A DNA stretch of 20,068 nt from the NCBI RefSeq assembly GCF_001949145.1, contig NW_019091392.1, positions 1,326,608 to 1,346,675 of the forward strand, written 5' to 3'. A program made the position numbers and the translations under genes. This stretch comes from Acanthaster planci (taxonomy: Eukaryota > Echinodermata > Asteroidea > Valvatida > Acanthasteridae). Of this stretch, positions 9,289 through 16,600 are shown piece by piece; within the stretch, counting starts at the first letter, position 1, and every line of letters begins with the position of its first letter. The notes beneath the pieces are model-generated. The model ran no database searches. It was not told the origin of the DNA and was given only the letters and a program-made list of their open reading frames with translations.

Positions 9289-9704
9289 CCCCTTGACGCC
9301 GGGACTTTTTTCTGAAAGCTGACTCCGAGAATTCCAGCCTCGCTTGGCCATGAAGGCCACCTGCCAAACCACAGATCCTCGGTTTATGGCCCTGCTTGCT
9401 CTGCATGCTTTGATTTACACAGTGAAAAGGCTCATTGTTCGGTGGCATGCGGCTCTACTTACGCTTCTACATTCCCGTTGCCTCTTTTCAAAGTGGGGAC
9501 TATTGTGAAGCTGGTAATTATGATGTAAATTCGGTCTTTTCATTTCTGGGCCACACACAAAGGCCAATCACCATATATACAAGAGCCAGGGTCTGCCTTC
9601 TTTCACCGTGTTCGCTCGAGCGTGGGCCTAGAATAATAGCTGAAAAGCGGGCTGAGGAATCTCAATTTTTACGGCTGCTCTTATCGCTTCCTGTAGCGAA
9701 GGGG
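9289..9704. mobile_element. piggyBac-like MITE with TTAA target duplication
   Basis: TTAA at 9285-9288 is followed by CCCCTTGACGCCGGGAC; the other end reads GCTACAGG-type sequence, then GCGAAGGGG followed by TTAA at 9705-9708. Terminal CCCCTT(GA)CGC inverted repeats flanked by TTAA are the hallmark of piggyBac-family insertions. At 416 bp with no transposase it is non-autonomous. An open frame at 9435-9782 crosses its edge and is considered accidental. Confidence 0.75.
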
Positions 9705-9992
9705 TTAAAAGGAGACTTGAAAAAGATTTCCACACATGCACATGGACATCATTCTTTGTCAGCAACTTTGAAATGTCAATAGGTTCAAAAGGGGCGATAT
9801 ATTTTACCTAGGGTAGAGATGTGAACGGAGATTTAGTCCCATAGAGGGGATGAGAACAGGTTGAAAGTTGGCCCATAACCTGGTCAAAAATTGGGGACGT
9901 ATTCTCTGTCCCCCACCCCTGCCCTCAAGGATGTAGACCCATGGGAGTGGTAATTGAAGCCATGGTTTGGAATGCATCATTTCTCTGCTTAC

Positions 9993-10320
9993 CATCAAAA
10001 TCTATTGAAATCTGTACCATCGTCATTTGTATTCCAAAGGAAGGAATTCTACGTAAAGAGTGCTTGTAAAGGGTGTCATCATTTTCCCCCATAGAGAGAA
10101 GTTTGTTGTTCTTGTGCGACAAGCATAGGTCAAAGCTTTGTACTTTCATTGTCACAAAATTTACACTTTGCAGTGTGTCCTCCGTGACAGCGCACTTTGC
10201 AGGCACTTTATTGTGATCGTCACAATTTTTTATCATGACAGTGATCTGGGTTGAGTGCATGTGTTTTTCTTTTGCAGTACAGGACATGCAATATGGAAGG
10301 CTTCGGCACAAAAGCGCCAT
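9993..10320 (-). CDS. Candidate first exon of an unrecognised gene
   Basis: An open frame starts at ATG 10320 within AAGATGGCG, a context matching the YY1-type start motif of animal housekeeping genes. It runs 109 codons plus one base to a good donor, GATG|GTAAGC, at 9992. The product begins MALLCRSLPYCMSC and includes SFDLCLSHKNNKLLSMGEN; no domain is recognised, and no signal peptide or membrane segment is evident. Residue composition looks protein-like. Against it: the start lies only 25 bases from the metallopeptidase ATG, so each 5' leader would overlap the other gene, and no second exon was found between here and XRN2. It could instead be the antisense of a metallopeptidase 5' leader. 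Confidence 0.35.
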
Positions 10321-10345
10321 CTTAGAGCCTCACAAGCCCTGAGAC
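10277..10345 (+). promoter_or_regulatory. Possible 5' leader exon of the metallopeptidase
   Basis: TGTTTTTCTTTTGCAG at 10261-10276 is a strong splice acceptor in the plus sense, so the 5' leader may be spliced in from an upstream non-coding exon. A 13-codon upstream open frame starts at about 10288. An in-frame TGA at 10340-10342 lies just before ATG 10346, which fixes that ATG as the first possible in-frame start in this exon. Confidence 0.3.
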
Positions 10346-10661
10346 ATGACATCATGGCTTAGAGGTGCGCTCTTCTTGTTTGTGACGACGGCATTGGTCC
10401 AGTGCCTGACCCAAGTCTTCAGTTGCCCTGCCCGGGGCTCTAAGTGCATCTTTGATGAGGTTCGGCCAAAGGCATTGGGCAAGAACACCATGGTCCACTA
10501 CGACAGTGCGAGGGGCAAGCGCTCGGCCGGCGATCTGTTCCGACCGATCAGGATCACGGCTAGCATAGTGGACCTTGAGAAAGTTGTGGACACGACTGAT
10601 GTAGCGAGGATGCGGACTATCGTTGATGGAGCAATATCTATCATCGGTAAAATTCTCACAG
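10346..10661 (+). CDS. Metallopeptidase exon 1: signal peptide and propeptide
   Basis: Starts MTSWLRGALFLFVTTALVQC, a classical signal peptide (positive n-region, hydrophobic core, likely cut near residue 20-22). SCPARGSKCIFDEV follows and corresponds to the HxCIHD-type Cys-switch of the family, but the His before the inhibitory Cys is Lys here. GKRSAG could be a proprotein-convertase-like basic site. PIRITASIVDLE is a conserved propeptide strand. It ends ACAG|GTGATT in phase 1. The exon is more GC-rich than its introns. Confidence 0.92.
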
Positions 10662-13600
10662 GTGATTGAGAGCGAGTCTTTAGTTACACTGGAGTCTGTT
10701 ACCTGTAAACCTTCTGTTGTGTGTTTTGTTCAAGTGTTGATCACCTGTAAGATGTGTGATAAATTATTGAAAATAAAATGATGAGTGCAGACTGCTTGGT
10801 ATAACTTCAAATGGCAATCTGTATTTATTTAAAATGGAATTGTTTCTTCACAAAAGTTTTTCTCTAGCTTTGCATGTTTACCACTCTGTACGTTGTTGAT
10901 GAAAACTTGAATTGTTCTTATAGTTGTCCCAGTGTCAGGTCCTCTGTTGATGACCCGATCTGACGAGGCATGCTCCTGGACGTTTACCTCTGGCATTAAC
11001 AGCGGAAAGTGAGTACAAAATCGCCCCTTTGTTTATAAGTACATCAAAGCTCTTGAGACTTCCTGATAAGTAAAGATGCAATGTACAACTACTTGCTTTA
11101 ACATAGCCGTACATCTCAGTCCCCAGGGGACTTGGACTTGGGGGGGACTTGAGTATCATCAGGTCCGTTCCGGTCCAAACCTCGTCCCATGAGAAATCCT
11201 GAGCATGCTGCTGCAATAAGCCGCAGTAAAGTCAGAGATTCAAAAAGTGGACTGGGTTTTTAACACAGTGAGCCAGGTCTAATTGCACATGCCCAGTACA
11301 AGGTAACTCAGGAACAGCTACAATACACGGGTGCGTCTAATAGTCTGTCCTATCGGTGCAGCCATTTGCTGACCCATGCGCACGCTTTGTTACCGAAAGC
11401 TGTTGGCTTTTTGAAATACAGAACTGACTCGGTACATGTATGTCTTCTTCCTGTTGAGTGGGAAGTGCATGTGCATGTAAGTTACAGCTACATGTATCCA
11501 GCTAGGAAAGACTGAACTTGGCACAAAATGACTTGATTTACCCCAAATTTTAGACATTAGGATCAATTTACCCCAAATAGTGTTGTAAATTTGTCAGATA
11601 TTTCTTCCATGTTACTTACAGTGTAATTTCAGCATCATTAACTTGGGTAAGCACCAGTCCCTAGGCATTTAAAGAAAATTATTGTTATTATTAATGATTT
11701 TCATTGGGTTCAAGTTTGATATGATCATAACACATGTATCCATTGGTCAAGTCTGCACTTTATAGTTAAACACAGTTAATACCATATCTATTTTTAGGTG
11801 AAGTAAATATTATCTCTTATGGTCAGTTTCTTCATCAGCTTGAGAAACAGCTGGAGAAAATTTCACTTTTATTTTGCTTCATTTTTTGCTCATAGATGTG
11901 CTCATATTTCTCAAGGCTATGTAGGAGAAAAATGCTTGGATGATTTCCTGGTAAGAAAGTCAGCCTTTTATTTTTAATAAGCTCAAAAGACAGTGTACTA
12001 TCACGCAGATTTGCATATTTTGGGGTCAATGTCAGACAGACATTGTTGGCTCCAGGTATGGCTGTTCTCCTTCCACTGACAAAGACAGAAATCATGTGAG
12101 AGAAGACATTGGAGGGTATGACAGTTGAAGATGTGGGGGAAACCCCTATCAGCTAAATACAAGGACTGAATCAATTTGAATAATTCACTATTCAAATATT
12201 TGACATTCAATTCGATCAAATATCTGAATATTCAGTCATACCTACTAGCAGATTGTTGATGAACAAATCATATACAAAATCAGTTGCAATAATGCACACA
12301 ATTGTACATTATAATCACTTTAATAGCTTTTCAAGTCTACGAGTATCTCCATGCAGCCATGATTTAGCATGATTTAAGAGAAGAATTTGTAATGAATAAT
12401 TTACTCTTTGAATCGTTGTAAGATTTCTGTCGCTTCTCATTTGAATCTGCTTGAAACAAGCCTCCATAGTGCAGTTTTTCTAATTTAAAACAAAAGAAAA
12501 TTCTCCCTTCCTCTTCGTGAATTTTGTGTTCGAATATTCAAATTTGGAAAGTAATATTTGAATATTCGATAATCGATTGAATATTCAGATATTCGGTACA
12601 GCCTGACTAAATACATGTACGTGTAGTTCAGTACACTGAAGTTTATTCAACCTGACCTACCATCTGGTAGTGTATCCCTAACAGTCCTCAATCCTCCAAC
12701 AGGTGAAGGATTGAGGACTGTTAGCGTTAACCCTAACAGTCCTCCATCCTCCAACAGGTGAAGGATTGAGGACTGTTTAGCGTTAACCCTAACAGTCCTC
12801 CGTCCTCCAACAGGTGAAGGATTGAGGACTGTTAGCGTTAACCCTAACAGTCCTCAGTTCTCCAACAGGTGAAGGATTGAGGACTGTTAGCGTTAACCCT
12901 AACAGTCCTCCGTCCTCCAACAGGTGAAGGATTGAGGACTGTTAGCGTTAACCCTAACAGTCCTCAGTTCTCCAACAGGTGAAGCATTGAGGACTGTTAG
13001 CGTTAACCCTAACAGTCCTCCGTCCTCCAACAGGTGAAGGATTGAGGACTGTTAGCGTTAACCCTAACGGTCCTCCAACAGGTGAAGGATTGAGGACTGT
13101 TAGGGGTATGGACGTGGGGAATAAAAAGTGGGAGGTTCGGAAGTGGGCAGAGCAGTCTGTTTTTCCTTGGGTTCTTTTCAGAACTTTCCAAATCACTTTA
13201 CACCCTACCCTCACAGAATGCTGTGAACATTTGTATTCCCAATTTGGAGGAATCAGGTGTATCAGAGCAAAGGTTTGGAAGGTCCGCTATTACACATGGG
13301 TCATTCTAGAAATTTGCAGTTCTAGTTTTTCCTGTCCGTTTTATCTGGCATATGATTTTCTAATTAGAACATTCTTTAATTTCCAAGTGTGATTAACTAA
13401 TGAAAATTAATTACTAAACAAATTATAATAGCTTGAAATAAATTTAAATTATACAATTCTTGTCAAATTACACTGGTCAGGTGAAACGGACAGAAAATAT
13501 CACACATAGAACCCCAAGTTTATAGAATGACGTACATGTATATGCCAACCTGACTGCCTCATTCCCCACTGTGTTTAACAACCTCACGATGCATTCCGTT

Positions 13601-16600
13601 GCACCTGAATCCCTTCAGATACCCGACGAGCATCTGCAGGGCTTGTGGACCTGGAACTCCACTTATCCGCAGCCAGTTCACCAGGTCTACCCTGACGGGC
13701 CAGGGCTGCCCGACACCGACACGGTGCTCTACGTCAAGGCAACACACACAAGTCAGTGCTCCTCAGGGGTAAGGAACTTAGCAGATTCTGGGGACTGTTC
13801 CATTAGCGAGCGGCGTGATTTTCATATTTTGTGTGCTGAAGACATAAGTTTTGTCTTTGATAATTCTCTTTGTGTCGGTGGGAAGTGTAGAAACATTGTT
13901 CATTTATAGTTGATGTTCTCCTCATGACACTAGTGATGAAAGTGATTTTGTTACACTGTTCTAGTGATTTAAAAGCAATTTGACTCTCTATTAAAACTAT
14001 GCCATTCCCAATGTCTTCCAACACAGCAAGTTGTGGCCTATGCATCCTACTGCAAGCTGGATCAGAATAACCGGCCTATCGCCGGAGTTGTCAACTTCTG
14101 CCCCGAACATCTGAAAGATGATTTGTATGACGAGCAAAAATTTATTCTGGTGAGTCTCGTGATTTGAAAGTCAGTTATTAATGTGCAGCACTTTTTTAGT
14201 AATGCCTCTTTTTGTTGGTGACATTGCCGATATAGTATTTAGGACGACCAGAATCTGGGAAGGGAAAAGTTTGAAGCTGGTGTCATCAAAAGACAGAAAC
14301 TTTTCATGGTACAAAAGTTGAGATTTAGTGTACTTGCATCTTCATAACATCCCCAGCAAGTTTAGCCAGCTTCAAGTCGTGCGCTGTTGACCTCGCTGCT
14401 TTGTGCTTGACTGAATATGTATTAAAAAACACATACATGCAGTTGTACATGTACCTTCACTGTTACAGCTTAACCCCATTTGCCTTAGTTTCAGGGTGGG
14501 AAGGTTTGAACAGTAAGACGTCCAACTCTGTAACCCAGGTTCAAATCTAACATTGGGATAGTTTTTTCTGTCCATGATTTCATTGTGTTTTCCAGAGCAC
14601 TTATCTGGCTTTTTTACATCATGGTACGCAACACTTTTCATTGACCTCTGCCTCCAGATTGTACTCATGCTTTTCTGAAAAACTCCTGGTTTCATTTAAA
14701 CCAACATGCATGGAAATCATTTTTAAGGATATCTCTTTCATGAGTATGTGTAGTTATGAAACGAAGGGTACTCAACATTTTGGACAGTATGCTCTGTCCC
14801 TCATTCAGTCTTCTGATGACGGGCAAAGCATACCGTCCAAAACGTTGAGTACCCTGATCTTTTCTGAATTACACACTAAAAGAGATGTCCTTATATGGTG
14901 CTGCCACAAACCTCTACAACTACATTGTAACTTGCTACCTTCACCATGAAAAAGCTTCAAAGCTCAATAAATGTGAAGTACAAGAAATGAAGGGAAATCC
15001 TGTCAAAAATGTAAATGGCTAATAATCTACATAGATATTTTGCCTTTTTCTCATACGTGGTACTTGGCAACTCTCAGGAATAGGGCTGATCTTTCCAATT
15101 TCTGTCACATTTTTGGTGGCTTTTTCTTACGTCTGCGGTTGCATTTACAGCTTGCTGTCCACGAAATCTTCCACGTCTTGGGCTTCTCCTCCTCTTTGTT
15201 CAACAAATTCAAGGAGTGCTCTGAATCTGGTAAGAGACAGGTGCCTCAGTTTAGGAGGATGCTATGTACATGTAGCAACAGAATAAGCTAGTTCAGTTTC
15301 TCAAATATGTGTCAGAGAGGAGAAGGGTTGCACACGTGAAGAGTACTTGCCACCATTCCTAAGGTGTAGGAGAAAGGACTGGATAAAAAGAATTGGATTT
15401 GCTGAGTTTACATAAAAGACGCCTTACCTGAATACACATTTTTAAATGGATAAGAAGGGCACAAAGGAACTAGTCCGTTCCAGAGATGGTGGTCGCTATG
15501 CAAAAGCTTGCCCTAAATCACAAGGTATAGCAACAGTGTCTTTAGTCTGGGGAATTCAAATTATGTTTATGTGCAATCAGATAACTCAGTGTTCCAGATT
15601 TTATTTGAATTAATTTGCTCACTCTGATGTCAGTTTGTTCACTTTGGTGTCAGTTTGTTGGTTAAAGTTGATGTTTCCACTGAATGCCCAGTAACTTGCA
15701 ATCTAGCTTTCTTTTATTTCCAAAATTCCAGCCAATGGTCTGAATTGTATCGATCGGTGTACAACCACTGGTACAGACTCCCAAGGCACATCTCGTCTTA
15801 TCACTCCTGCTGTCACTGCACACGCTCAGAAGCACTTTGATTGTCCCGAGTCTGGATTCGGTGGTCCACTTGAGAATCAGGTACAACTTTGTATTTGGTC
15901 AGTAATCTCATCTTCAAATTGCCCCCCCCTCCCCGAAAAAACCCCCAAAATCTAGATATGTTTTGTGAAGACGAAAGCATGCTTCTCTGGTTATTGACAA
16001 AGTATGACCATAATTTAATGAGATGGACTTCAAAAACATTTATGGGCTCACTTTGAATTCCAACGAATCTTGGATCTTTTCATGTCTCTCTTCATGCAGC
16101 AGGCAGATGATGGCATCTCGTCCCACTGGGAGACCAGAATGATGTATGGATCCATCATGGCTCCCATCATAGACCAGGTGAGGCAAACCGAGTGGATACC
16201 ATGGCAACGAAAGGACTGATAACCAGGGGTCCATGTCGTGGAACCATTCAACACAGAAAGTTACCATTCAACACAGAAATTTTCCGTTTGAATTGCCTGA
16301 TATGAAAAATGCACGCACGTTATTAATATCTAGTCAGAATATTCTGATATTTCCTATCATTGTTATCCTGACTGCATTAGCCCCATCAGACGTTCCTAGA
16401 TAACTTGACCCTGGCAGTGTTTGAAGATTCAGGCTGGTACCGAGTGAATTACGAGTATGCGGAGGAGATGCCTTGGGGCAGAAACCAAGGCTGCGAGTTC
16501 GGGAGGGAGTCTAGGTGCCAGACAGCAGCAGACACGTTCTTCTGCAATGGCAGGTGCGCACATCCTTGCTTAATGGAAGGCCCTGTCTAAATCAGTCAGT

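Larger units (their letters stand above)
7577..10345. other. Interval between the XRN2 and metallopeptidase start codons
   Basis: 2.77 kb between divergent genes. It is occupied by the XRN2 5' region, foldback and inverted-repeat elements (7937-8274, 8307-8838), a hairpin (9189-9285), a piggyBac-like MITE (9289-9704) and a candidate minus-strand exon (9993-10320). 9710-9990 shows nothing I recognise. Confidence 0.7.
11951..13618 (+). other. Metallopeptidase intron 3
   Basis: 1.67 kb. It carries two ATTCGAATATTC-rich blocks (about 12172-12240 and 12531-12604) and the 55-bp hairpin minisatellite (12676-13104). 13105-13618 holds nothing recognised apart from a very AT-rich stretch near 13380-13470. 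Confidence 0.85.

Noticed and set aside
9435-9782. 115-codon plus-strand open frame
   Set aside because: It lies mostly inside the piggyBac-like MITE and crosses its right border; not a transposase.
9804-9998. Minus-strand segment ending ...LWANFQPVLIPSMG.. as second exon of the 10320 gene
   Set aside because: The nearest acceptor gives a reading phase that does not fit the phase-1 donor at 9992, and the matching phase meets a stop.
12676-13104. Direct repeats resembling a CRISPR array
   Set aside because: Units are contiguous 55-mers without unique spacers, and the context is a eukaryotic intron; this is a minisatellite.
12954-13214. Minus-strand open frame with repeated LTVLNPSPVGG peptides
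   Set aside because: It is simply the translation of the minisatellite; the repeat period, not coding selection, keeps it open.
13571-13618. Extension of protease exon 4 upstream (FNNLTMHSVAPESLQ)
   Set aside because: A good acceptor at 13618 and alignment of IPDEHL with the family place the exon start there.
14372-14695. 107-codon minus-strand open frame in protease intron 5
   Set aside because: No family resemblance; antisense to an intron, and plausible by chance.
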